From Mycobacterium haemophilum DSM 44634 (lineage in GTDB: Bacteria > Actinomycetota > Actinomycetes > Mycobacteriales > Mycobacteriaceae): a stretch of DNA of 64,000 nt. The position numbers and the translations under genes were made by a program. The stretch is from NCBI RefSeq assembly GCF_000340435.2, contig NZ_CP011883.2, positions 3,146,687-3,210,686 on the forward strand. Reading direction: 5' to 3'. Position 1 is the first letter of the stretch. The number at the start of each line of letters is the position of its first letter. This document shows positions 15,629 to 26,200 of the stretch, piece by piece. The notes beneath the pieces are model-generated. The model did not search any database and was not told where the DNA came from. It saw nothing but the letters and a program-made list of their open reading frames with translations.

Positions 15629-18600
15629 TCAGCTTTCCGGTGAGGCGTCGGTCACGGCGTCGAACACGGTCTTCGTCGTTGCCGAGTCATCATCGGCTGC
15701 GCCCTGTTGCCACGGCCGCGCGGGCCACCAACTCGCCCGTCCCAGCAAAGCGGCCACCGCAGGCACGGTAATAGTGCGGACAATGAAAGTGTCGAGCAAG
15801 ATTCCGGACCCGAGCACGAAGCCGGCCTGCACGACGGTTCCGATGCTGGCGAACAGCAGACCAAACATCGATGCGGCGAAGATAAGGCCCGCCGCGGTGA
15901 TGACTCCACCGGTGGAACGTACGGTACGAATGACGCTGGCACGCACGCCGTGTGACGACTCGTCACGCAGCCGCGATGCGAGCAACATGTTGTAGTCCGC
16001 ACCCACCGCGACCAGCACCACGAACGCCAATCCCGGCACACTCCAATGCAATTGCTGCCGCAATAGCACCTGGAACACCAAGACGCCGAGTCCGAGCGCC
16101 GACAGATACGAGACAATCACCGACCCGACGAGGTACAGCGGCGCGACTATCGAGCGCAGCAGTGCCATGAGGATCAAAAGCACAACGATGATCGTGACGA
16201 TGACGATAAGTCGCAGATCTCGGTCGTAGTAGTCGCGGGTGTCTCGAAGCGTCACGGTATAGCCGGAGAGGTAGATCGACGCGTCGGACAGGGTGGTGTT
16301 TGGCTGGGCGCCCTTGGCAACGTTGAGGATCGTGTTGACCTGATCCATGGCCGCGCTGCTGAACGGGTTGAGGTCAGTTTGAATGAAGTACCGCACCGAA
16401 TGGCCGTCCGGCGAGATGAAAGTCTTAGCGAGTTTTTTGAAATCTTCCGTGTTGAGCAGCTGCGGCGGCATATTGAATCCGGCCATGGACGGTTGTGACG
16501 CGTCTTGGCCCATCTCTGTCAAAAAGGCCGACGCCCGGCCCAGACTGGTGCCCATCGTCTTGGTTTGGTCGACGAGCACCGCTACACCGTCGGCGATCTG
16601 ACGGCCGGCGCTCGCGAGGTCGTTGGTGCCGTTTTGCAAGCCGATCAACTTCGAGCGCATCGCACTCGGATTATCCAGCCCCAAGGAGCGCAGCGACCTA
16701 TTAACGGCGGTCAGCGTTTTCTCCAGACCGTTGATCGTGGCGCCCACGGTCTGCGCGGACTGCGTGGACCCCAACTGCTTCCACAGGTTAGCGATATTGT
16801 CCAGGGTTCCGTCTTCGGATGCGGTGAGCAGCTTGTGGAACTGGGCGCGCGCATCGGCGCAGAGGGGGTTGGTGTCGCACAGCATGCTGGCATCGAGGGC
16901 GATGACCACGGCGCCGACCCAGTTGATGTTGTTCATCGAGGCTGAGAAGTTGATCCCCAGCGTGTTGCCCAGGGCACGCATGCTCGAGACAAGCTTGCCG
17001 GCGGTGTCGACCTCGCCCAACGTCTTACCGCCACCAAACATCTTCTGCACGGACGCCAGACTGTCGAGCAGCCCATTGATGCCGGCGACGGCCTGGCCGA
17101 CTTGGGTGCGTACGTCGCCGAGCTTGTCTGCCAACAAGCCAGCGCCCGAGGCCAGTCGGTTCAAGTCTCCGGTGCTTTCGCTGATCATGTGGGACGCACT
17201 GCCTAGCTGTTTGCCGACCATGCCCGCCTGATACGTCGCGCTGGTCTCTTCAAGCGGCTTTCCGGTGGGCCGGGTGACCCCGCGGACCAGGGCGATACCC
17301 GGAATCTGGCTCACCCGTTGCGCCAGCTCAGCCATGTCGGCAAGGGCACGAGGCGTGCGCAGATCGTGCGGCGATTGGATCAGCAGGTATTCCGGAATCG
17401 TCTGGTTGACCGGGAAATGGCGTTCCAGGGCGGCATACCCGACAGAGCTCTGGTCCGAGGCCGGCAACTGCTTGCGATCGTCATAATTGAAGCGAACGAG
17501 GCTGGCGCACAGGGCCAGCGCAATCAAAATGACCATGCTCGCGCTTAAGTAGGCCACCGGGCGGCGCACGATCCGCACCCCGGTTCGCCGCCAGAATGCG
17601 CCGGCGCGGTCACGCCGCGGTGCGACCCAGCCACGCGGCCCGGCGAGCACCAGGATGGCCGGCATCAGGGTCACCGCGGCCAGGAACGCTACCGCGATCC
17701 CAATCGCCAGTGCCGGACCGACTGTGGAGAACACTCCGATTTTGGTAAAGCCCATCCCGAGGAACGTGATGCCTACGGTCGCCGCCGACGCGGCGATCAC
17801 CTTGCCGAGGGATGTCAGTGCTTGTCGCACGGCGCGACCCGCATCCTGCGCCGAGCCAGAACCCAGCCGGACGTAGTCGTGATAGCGGCTGATGAGGAAC
17901 ACCGCGTAATCGGTTCCCGCACCGGCGATCATCGCAGACAGCAACACGATCATCTGGTTGGACACAGCCAGGCCAGTCAGCACTGAGACGCCGGATACCA
18001 CGGCCTGCGCGGTCAGCAACGATGCGCCGATCGTGATCAGCGGCAACAACATGGTGATCGGGTTGCGATAGATGATGATCAGGATGATCAGCAACAAGAC
18101 GGCAATCGCCAGCTCAATCGACGTGCGATCTCGCGCTCCGGCGTCGGTCAAGTCAGCGACGGTGGACGCTGGCCCCGTCAAGTTGGCCTGGAGTGACGAT
18201 CCGGCTGCGCCTTCCAAGGCCTGTTTCACGATGGCCGCGACGTGTACATACGCCTGGTAGGACGTGGGCGTGCCGAGCTCGCCGGCCAGGCCGACCGGCA
18301 GAATCCACGCCTTGCCGTCCTTGCTGGCGAGCAGCTCATGCAACGGCGGCGTGCTGAGGAAGTCCTGCAGCATCACAACGCTTTTGGTGTCCCGCCGCAG
18401 CCGATCCACCAGCGTGCGGTACACGGTTTCGTCGGCCGGTCCCAACCCCTTGTCGTCGGTCAGCAGCACGATCAATACGTTTTCCGAGCCGGCCTCGTGG
18501 AACGCCTGGGAGATCTTTTTGGCTGCGACGCTCGACGGCGCGTCGGCGGGCAGAATCGCGACGGGATGACGCTGAGTCATCTCCGTCAACGACGGCACCG

Positions 18601-18664
18601 TCATCGGGAGCACCAGCGCAAGCAGGGCCCAGCAGCCGATCACAACCCACGGCCACCGTGCCAC
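15629..18664 (-). CDS. mmpL10: MmpL10, RND-family exporter of acyltrehaloses
   Basis: An RND transporter of about 1,011 residues, orthologue of Rv1183, which carries diacyltrehalose across the inner membrane. It has two sets of six membrane segments around two large periplasmic loops. Conserved TM4/TM10 motifs AGAGTDYAVFLISRYHD and VAVGADYNMLLASRLRDE hold the Asp-Tyr proton-relay pairs. The start is a problem: the best ribosome site (GGAGGT, 18700-18695) is six bases before an in-frame ATC at 18688, not an ATG. The coordinates use the first standard codon, GTG 18664, which shortens the N-terminus by eight residues (IFGRLGDI). Downstream of papA3 in one transcript. Confidence 0.92.
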   Translation of the reverse strand: MARWPWVVIGCWALLALVLPMTVPSLTEMTQRHPVAILPADAPSSVAAKKISQAFHEAGSENVLIVLLTDDKGLGPADETVYRTLVDRLRRDTKSVVMLQDFLSTPPLHELLASKDGKAWILPVGLAGELGTPTSYQAYVHVAAIVKQALEGAAGSSLQANLTGPASTVADLTDAGARDRTSIELAIAVLLLIILIIIYRNPITMLLPLITIGASLLTAQAVVSGVSVLTGLAVSNQMIVLLSAMIAGAGTDYAVFLISRYHDYVRLGSGSAQDAGRAVRQALTSLGKVIAASAATVGITFLGMGFTKIGVFSTVGPALAIGIAVAFLAAVTLMPAILVLAGPRGWVAPRRDRAGAFWRRTGVRIVRRPVAYLSASMVILIALALCASLVRFNYDDRKQLPASDQSSVGYAALERHFPVNQTIPEYLLIQSPHDLRTPRALADMAELAQRVSQIPGIALVRGVTRPTGKPLEETSATYQAGMVGKQLGSASHMISESTGDLNRLASGAGLLADKLGDVRTQVGQAVAGINGLLDSLASVQKMFGGGKTLGEVDTAGKLVSSMRALGNTLGINFSASMNNINWVGAVVIALDASMLCDTNPLCADARAQFHKLLTASEDGTLDNIANLWKQLGSTQSAQTVGATINGLEKTLTAVNRSLRSLGLDNPSAMRSKLIGLQNGTNDLASAGRQIADGVAVLVDQTKTMGTSLGRASAFLTEMGQDASQPSMAGFNMPPQLLNTEDFKKLAKTFISPDGHSVRYFIQTDLNPFSSAAMDQVNTILNVAKGAQPNTTLSDASIYLSGYTVTLRDTRDYYDRDLRLIVIVTIIVVLLILMALLRSIVAPLYLVGSVIVSYLSALGLGVLVFQVLLRQQLHWSVPGLAFVVLVAVGADYNMLLASRLRDESSHGVRASVIRTVRSTGGVITAAGLIFAASMFGLLFASIGTVVQAGFVLGSGILLDTFIVRTITVPAVAALLGRASWWPARPWQQGAADDDSATTKTVFDAVTDASPES

Positions 18665-18727
18665 GATGTCGCCTAACCGACCGAAGATGAGTTCACCTCC
18701 AATAGCGCCGGCCAGGTGCGACGGGGA

Positions 18728-20143
18728 TCATGCGACATTGCGCCAGTGCCCACTTTCGGCGACGCGCTCGAACACGGACTTCAACGTCTCCAGATAGCGG
18801 GCGACCGATTCTTGGGCCTCCGGGTTATCCGGGAACATCACCGCCACCGCGGTCTCCTGCTCAACCCGGATCACGTAGATCGACATCTGATACGAGTAAC
18901 GACCATCGCTGTAGACACCGATATTGAGGCCGTCCAATCCCGCGGTGAGCAATACCGAAAGCGGCGCGGTGCCCGCGTCAAGGAAGTTGATCACTGGGAA
19001 GTTCGGCCGCGGCTTGTGCACCGTCGGCGCCAACTCCACCACCCGGTCATAGGGGACTTCGGCTAAGTCCACGTCGGTGTCGAAGGAACTCTGCGCGGCG
19101 CGCGCGGCGTCGCCGAACGATGAGCCAGCGATAGGGACCGTGATCGGAACCAGGCCGGTGAACCAGCCTTGGGTCAACATATCGGTCGGAGTGCGACGGG
19201 TGTCGCGCGGGGTGAGCCCGTAATAGGTGTCGGCACCGGTCAATTCGTACTCGGCCAGGCCGCAGCAAGCCAGCACACCACCGACAAAACGAGCGCCGGC
19301 GGCGGTACATGCCGCCTCGAATCGATCCGTCTGCTGCTCATTGAGCATGGTCACGGTGACGATGTCGGCCTCAGTGGGCTGCAACGGATCACCAAGTGGC
19401 AGCGGGAAATCGGGAAAACTGCCGTCGTTAGGCTCAGCGAACTGGGTCCACGAGCGAATCTGTGGGGACTCCGCAGTAAGCATGGAGGTGAATTGGTGCT
19501 GGCGACTGCAGAACTCGTCGTAGCTGCCCGCCTCCGGCAGCTCGAGGGGACCAGCGCCACTGACAAGTGCGCTGTACATCATGTGGAATTCCATCAGCGT
19601 CACACCGACGATCATCGCGTCCACGTGGACGTGGTCGATGCTGGCATAAAACGTGAAGTGCTCCTCGGCTTGGATCACCCCGAACTGGAAGCAGCCCCAC
19701 TCCAGCGGATCTGGTGTGCTCACCGCAAGTTCGCGTATTTGGGCCAACGACAGCTCGCCGTGTTCGACGGGCACGAATTCGATGTCTGCGGGGTCGGATA
19801 GCGTGCGTCGGATGATTTCGCCGTCGTCGGTGTACTCGAACCAGCTACGGTAGGTGTCATGGCGGCGAAGGTGCGCGTTGACGATGTAGTTGACCGCACG
19901 GATATCACATTGGCCGGGCTGGTCGCAGCTGACAATCATCAGCCGTGAGTAGTCGAGCCCCTTCGCTTTCTGCTCGACATAACCGCGGATGTGCTGCGCC
20001 TGCATGTAGGCGACCGGCACCGAACTCACCGGTGCCTGCGACACCTTCTCGCAGGTGGCAGGTGTTGGTTGCCACGAGATGGTCTTACCCGCTCGGGGTG
20101 CCCAATCCAGCAGTGTTCCTAGTGTCAACGGCCCGACCCGCAA
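18728..20143 (-). CDS. papA3: PapA3 acyltransferase (trehalose acylation)
   Basis: Esterifies trehalose with palmitate and then with the methyl-branched acid made by Pks3/4, giving diacyltrehalose. The 471-residue length equals the PapA1/2/3 group. The condensation-type active site HxxxD is present as HVHVD (~residue 175, in IDHVHVDAMIVG), and a Pap-specific segment YYGLTPRDTRRTP lies near residue 305. TTG at 20143 is chosen as the start because GGAG is seven bases upstream. It follows pks3/4 by 79 bp and precedes mmpL10 by about 40 bp, so the three are likely one operon. Confidence 0.92.
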   Translation of the reverse strand: MRVGPLTLGTLLDWAPRAGKTISWQPTPATCEKVSQAPVSSVPVAYMQAQHIRGYVEQKAKGLDYSRLMIVSCDQPGQCDIRAVNYIVNAHLRRHDTYRSWFEYTDDGEIIRRTLSDPADIEFVPVEHGELSLAQIRELAVSTPDPLEWGCFQFGVIQAEEHFTFYASIDHVHVDAMIVGVTLMEFHMMYSALVSGAGPLELPEAGSYDEFCSRQHQFTSMLTAESPQIRSWTQFAEPNDGSFPDFPLPLGDPLQPTEADIVTVTMLNEQQTDRFEAACTAAGARFVGGVLACCGLAEYELTGADTYYGLTPRDTRRTPTDMLTQGWFTGLVPITVPIAGSSFGDAARAAQSSFDTDVDLAEVPYDRVVELAPTVHKPRPNFPVINFLDAGTAPLSVLLTAGLDGLNIGVYSDGRYSYQMSIYVIRVEQETAVAVMFPDNPEAQESVARYLETLKSVFERVAESGHWRNVA

Positions 20144-20222
20144 CGTTTTCTCCTTGACTCGAACTCCCCGCTATGCCCCGGTTGGGGCGGCTATCATCCC
20201 CCGACGATGTAAGCGCCTGCTA

Positions 20223-23200
20223 TCAACTGGCTGGTGACTCAGCTTCCATAGCTGCCAGCTCTTCGCACAGGTGCTCGGCGAGACCTCGAATTGTGGTGAT
20301 CTTAGTGGGACTTATGCGTACCCCCGTCTCTGTCTCGATGCGGGTTCGTAATTCTAAATTCCCGAGCGAATCCAGACCATAGTCAGATAGCGGCCGATCG
20401 GGGTCAATGGTGCGCCGCAGCAGCAAGCTGATCTGCTCGGACACCAGCCGTCGAATCATGCTGGGCCATTCATCGCGAGGCAATACTTTCAATTCGGCCA
20501 GGAACTTGCTTTTGTCTTTTTGGCCTTGGGAAATGGACTGGAACGCCTCGGCGAAGCGGCTGCGTTGCGCAAAGGACGTCAACCACGGCGTTCCCATGAT
20601 CGGCGCATAGCAGGAGTAGGGGCGGCTGTAGCACAGCAGCGTCTGGAAGACGCGAGCGCCCTCGGCGGGTGCGATCGCTGCGCCGGCCATTTCGGCCAAG
20701 GCGGTGGCGAGACCAATCTCACCCCATGCCCCCCAAGCGATCGCGGTGCTCGGAAGGCCCTGCGCCCGGCGCCAATGCGAGAAACCATCCAACCAGCTGT
20801 TGGCCGCCGCATATGCACCCTGCCCCGGCGAACCGACCAGCGCGGCGGCCGTCGAGAACGAGCAGAACCAATCCAGCGGCTGTGCGGCTTTTCCTTCTTG
20901 CAGGGCTACTTCTTTCAAAGCCACGTGCAGGTTCCACGCGCCGTAGACCTTGGGCGCCCAACAACGGTCGATGAGTTCATCGGTGACGTTGGTCAACGTA
21001 GCGTCCTCAACCACCCCCGCTGCATGTAGCACGCCGCGAACCGGCAGCCCCGATTGGGTCGCCACCGCCACCAAGCGGTCAGCAACCCCGGGCTCAGCGA
21101 TATCACCACACTCCACCTGGATGTCGGCGCCTTTGGCGCGCAGCCGCTCGATTGTCTGCTGCGCTTGGGGATTGGGCGCCGAGCGGGAGTTGAGCACCAC
21201 CCGTCCGCAGCCCGCGGCGGCCATCTCGGTGCCGAGGAACAGCCCCAGGCCGGTCAACCCGCCAGTGACGATATAGGCGCCGTCGGCCCGAAACGCACGA
21301 ACCTGCTCCGGGGGCACCACGGCCACACTGGATCCGGTGTGCGGCACGTCCAGCAACACCTTGCCGGTGTGCCTGGCACCAGCGACCAAGCGGACGGCCC
21401 CAGCCGCGTCATGAATGGGATAGTGCGTGGTCTGCGGCACCGGCAACACCCCCTCGGCGGTGCGTTGGTACACGGTGGTCAGCAGGCGCCGAACGGTTTC
21501 CGGGTGGGTATGCGTCAACAACGCCAAGTCGACCGCGTACAACGACAGGTTGCGGCGGAATGGGAACAATCCGAGTCGAGTGTCTCCGTAGATGTCGCGT
21601 TTGCCAATCTCGACGAACCGCCCACCGAAGGCCAACAATTCGATTCCGGCGCGTTGCGCAGCGCCGGGCAGCGAGTTGAGCACGACGTCAACGCCGTACC
21701 CCTTGGTGTCACGACGGATCTGTTCGGCGAACTCGAGGCTGCGAGAGTCGTAGACATGCTCAATACCCATGTCGCGCAGCAGCTGTCGCCGCTGCGGACT
21801 ACCCGCCGTCGCGAAGATCTCGCACCCGGCGGCGCGTGCGATCGCGATCGCCGCCTGTCCGACACCGCCGGTCCCCGAATGAATCAGCACCTTGTCGGTC
21901 GACGAGATCCGGGCCAGATCGTGCAGGCCGTACCACGCGGTCGCAGCCACGGTAGGCACGGCCGCGGCCTCTTCCAGCGGCACCTCGGGCGGCAGTGTGA
22001 CCGCGTGGCGGGCGTCGCAGATCACAAATGTGGTCCAGCAACCGTTGCGGGACATACCGCCGACCCGGTCGCCGACCTTGTGCTCGGTGACACCGGGCCC
22101 GACGGCCGACACCACTCCGGCGAAGTCGATACCCAACAGCTGGCGGTAGCCCTCGAAAGTGGGGTACCGGCCGAAGGCGACCAAAACGTCGGCGAAGTTG
22201 ATGGTGGAGGCGGTGACCGCGACCTCGATCTCTCCCGGTCCCGGCGGTACCCGATCGAAGGCAACGAACTCCAGCGATTCCAAGTCACCCGGGGTCCGAA
22301 TCTCGAGACGCATGCCGTCTCGTTCGTGCTGCACGACGGCGGTTCGCCGTTCGGCCTGGCTCACCGGACCGGGTCGCAGTCGGGCGGTGTACCACTCGCC
22401 GTCCCGCCAGCCGGTCTCGTCCTCATCGGAGCCGCTGTGCAGTTGCCGGGCCACGTGGGTGGCGATCGTCGCGTGGTTGGTTCCGTCGACGTCGATCTGG
22501 GTGGCGCTCAAGTACGGGTGTTCGGAGTCAATCACCCGCATCAGCCCGCGCAGCCCGGCCTGTTCCAGGTTGGCCAGATCACCCGTCTTGATGCTGGCGG
22601 CGTTTCTGGTCACAACGAAAAGGCGGGGCCGCTCGCCGGGGAGTTCAGAGATCTCGCGGGCGATGGTGACAATGTGGGACACATAGTCCCGGCCGCGCCG
22701 CAATGCTGGCGATTCTGCCCCCGCTCCTGCCGCGGCGGCAGGAGGAGCGGTCACCACGACGACGCCGGTGAGCCCCTTGAGGGCCCCGTGACCATCGGCA
22801 GGGCTCACGCCGTCGCCGGACAGCAGCGAACGCAGCTGCGCAGTATCTATTTGTCCGAGCGGCAACGGCACCGCGGTGCAATACCCGCCATCGGCGTTTA
22901 GGGCATCACCGAGTTGCTTGGCCAACGGATCTTCTAACGTAGCGGGGTCGGATGCGCCGAGCACTAACCAGGACCCGCGCTCGCGCTGCGTCACCTCCGG
23001 CAGTTCGCGCGGCTCCCATTCGACGGTAAACAACCGCTCGTCAAGTACTCGATTGGCATGTTCGTGCTCCGAAGCGCCGCCGGCCAGGCGCAGCCCCTCG
23101 ACCAGCAACAGCACCGTTCCGGACTGGTCCAGAACTTCCAGATCGACTTCACATTCACCGGCTCGCGACGCCGTGACCCGGGTGAGGCAATATTGCGCGT

Positions 23201-26200
23201 TGCGCATCGAGTGGTAGTTACGCAATCTGCGCACACCTACGGGCAGCAGCAGACCGCCGGCACCCGCCTTTTGCACCTCGGGCGCAACGATGACCGACTG
23301 GAAGCAGGCATCCAGCAACGCGGGGTGGCTGGTGTATGCCGATTGCTGCGAGCGAATGGCCCCGGGCAGCGCGACCTCGGCGAGCACCGTGGCGACTTCC
23401 ACATTGGTCCCGTCGACAGTGTGTACGGCGGCGAGGCCCGAGAAGGCCGGGCCGTACTGAATGCCGACGGCGTCAAAGGCCGTCCGCAAATCGGCGCCTT
23501 CCATGCGCGACGGATGGCTGGCGATCAGCGCGTCGATGTTGTGTGCGGGCGGCTGCTGCAGATCCGCTCCAGCCTCTAGGGCGTGCAGGACCGCGCTTGC
23601 CCGCCGCACACGTTCGCCTTCCTCATGGGTTTCCACCGCGAACTCGAGGACGCCAGGCGCTGAAACCGTCGCCGCCGACGATGCCATCGTTTCGTCATCC
23701 AACAGCAGCGTCTGCTCGAACTTAATGTCGCGAACCTCTGACGCTTCGCCAAGAGTCGCGCGCGCGGCGGCCAAGGCCATCTCACAGTACGCAGCACCGG
23801 GAAGCGCGGCCACGTTGTGGATCTGGTGGTCGCCCAGCCATGGGTGTGCCTCGGTACCGACCCCGCCCTGCCACACGTGGCGCTCCGGTTCCTCGAACAG
23901 GTGCACATGCGCTCCGAGCAGCGGATGAACGGCCTGGACCGCGGCGCCGTGCGCCGGGTGGTCCGCCGACTCGCGGCTCAGCATCAGCTCCCGGTGGGTC
24001 CAGGTAGGCAATGGTGCATCCACCAGGCACCCATCGGGGTACTGGACGGAGAAATCGACCAGGGCGCCGGCGCTGTGCACATCGGCGACGAAGCCACGTA
24101 ACCCGAACGGCAGCTCCTGCTCTCGGCGCATGGCGGCCAGCGCGCTAATCGGCATGTCGAGACTGGCGGCGTTTTGCTCAATCGCGTAGGTCAGCAGGGG
24201 ATGCGGCGCCAGCTCCCCGAAGACTCGGAATCCATCCTTGAGTGCCGCCTGCACGGCCGCCGCGAATCGCACCGTGTAGCGCAGGTTTTCCGCCCAGTAT
24301 TCGCCGGTGAACGACGGCCGCTCACGAGGGTTCCACAGGGTCGCGGAGTAGTACGGGATTTCCGGCTCAGTTGGTTTGAGATCGGCGAGGGCTTCGACCA
24401 AGTCGTCAAGGATCGGCTCGACCTGCGGCGTATGCGAAGCGACGTCGACAGCCACCTCACGCGCCATCACGTCCTGCTCCTGCCAGGCGGCCACCAGGTC
24501 GCGAATCGCCTGGGTGTCACCACCGACGACGGTCGATGTCGGTGAGGCTACGACGGCCAGCACAACATCCGAGAGCCCGCGAATAGAGAGTTCGGAAAGC
24601 ACTTGTTGGCCCGGCAGCTCCACCGACGCCATGGCACCGCTACCCGCGACGCGCGACATCAGCCGCGAGCGACGGCAGATGACGCGCAAGCCGTCTTCGA
24701 ACGACAGTGCGCCCGCAACGACGGCTGCCGCGGCCTCACCGAGCGAATGTCCGATGACAGCACCCGGATACACCCCGTAGGACTTCATCGCGGCGGCCAA
24801 CGCCACCTGGATTGCGAAGATCGTCGGCTGGACCCGGTTAATACCGGTTACCTTCTCCGCCGCCGTCAGCGCCTCGGTTACCGAAAACCCTGATTCCTCG
24901 GCGATCACCGGTTCCATCGCCGCGATAGTCGCGGCGAAAACCGGCTCCTTGGCGAGCAGCTCAGCGCCCATCCCGGCCCACTGTGAACCCTGCCCGGAGA
25001 ACACCCACACCGGCCCGCGGTCGTCTTGCCCCACGGCGGGCTGATACGGGATCTCACTGCCGGCGATTTCACGCAGTCCCCGGCTGAGCTCAGCAACGCT
25101 GCTCGCCGGGACCATCGTCCGCACCGGCCGGTAGCCACGGCGGCGCGACAGGGTGTAGCCCAAATCCCACAGCCCGGCGCGTTTAGTCCGGCTGCCGTGC
25201 TCGTCGACCCAATCCGCCAGTCGGGCAGCCGTCGCATGCAGCTGCTCGGCCGATGTGGCCGACACCGCAAACAACAGCGGGCCATCGCCTTTGGCTGCTG
25301 CCGGTGATTCCTTAGCTGAATCCCCGGAGGCCGCCGGTGCTTCTTCCAAGATCGCGTGCACGTTGGTGCCCGATATTCCATACGACGACACCGCGGCACG
25401 CCGGGGCTGCTCACCATCGACGGGCCAGGTCGTACTGTCTTGCGGCACAAAGAGTTCAGTCGTGATCTCGGCCAGCTGATCGGGCAGCCGGGTGAAGTAC
25501 AGGTTCTTCGGAACCACGCCATGCTGCAGCGCCAGGATCGCCTTCATCATCCCCAGCGGCCCCGATGTCGACTGCATGTGGCCGAAGTTTGTCTTCACCG
25601 ATGCCAACGCACAACGTCCCGCGGTCCCGTACACCGCGGCCAAGCTCGCGAATTCGATCGGGTCTCCCACCTGAGTCCCGGTGCCATGCGCTTCGACCAG
25701 GCCCACCGTAGCGGGGTCAACGCCAGCCACGGCCAACGCTTTTCGATACACCGCGACTTGCGCTTGCTCCGACGGCGCCGCGATGTTTGGGGTGCGGCCA
25801 TCCTGGTTGGCCGCGGTGCCGCGCAGCACCGCCAGGATCCGGTCACCGTCACGCTCCGCGTCGGGCAACCGCTTGAGCAACAGCACCACGCAACCCTCGC
25901 CGGACACGAATCCGTCGGCCGCGACATCGAAGGCGTGGCAGCGACCGGTGGGCGACAGCATGCCCTGCAGCGAACCCGACACCGACTTCCGCGGTTCCAA
26001 CGTCACGGCGACACCGCCGGCCAGGGCGAGATCGCTTTCGCCGCCATCCAGGCTGCCGCAGGCCTGGTGTATGGCCGTCAAGCCCGACGAGCACGCGGTG
26101 TCCACCGTGACCGCCGGACCATGCAGCCCCAGCGTGTAGGCGACTCGCCCGGACGCGAAGCTGTTACTGGTGGCGGTGAAGCCGTACGGTCCCTCCGCGG

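Noticed and set aside
21054..22901. Plus-strand frame of 615 codons
   Set aside because: Lies antisense to the ER/KR part of pks3/4 and has no recognisable domain; typical shadow in GC-rich DNA.
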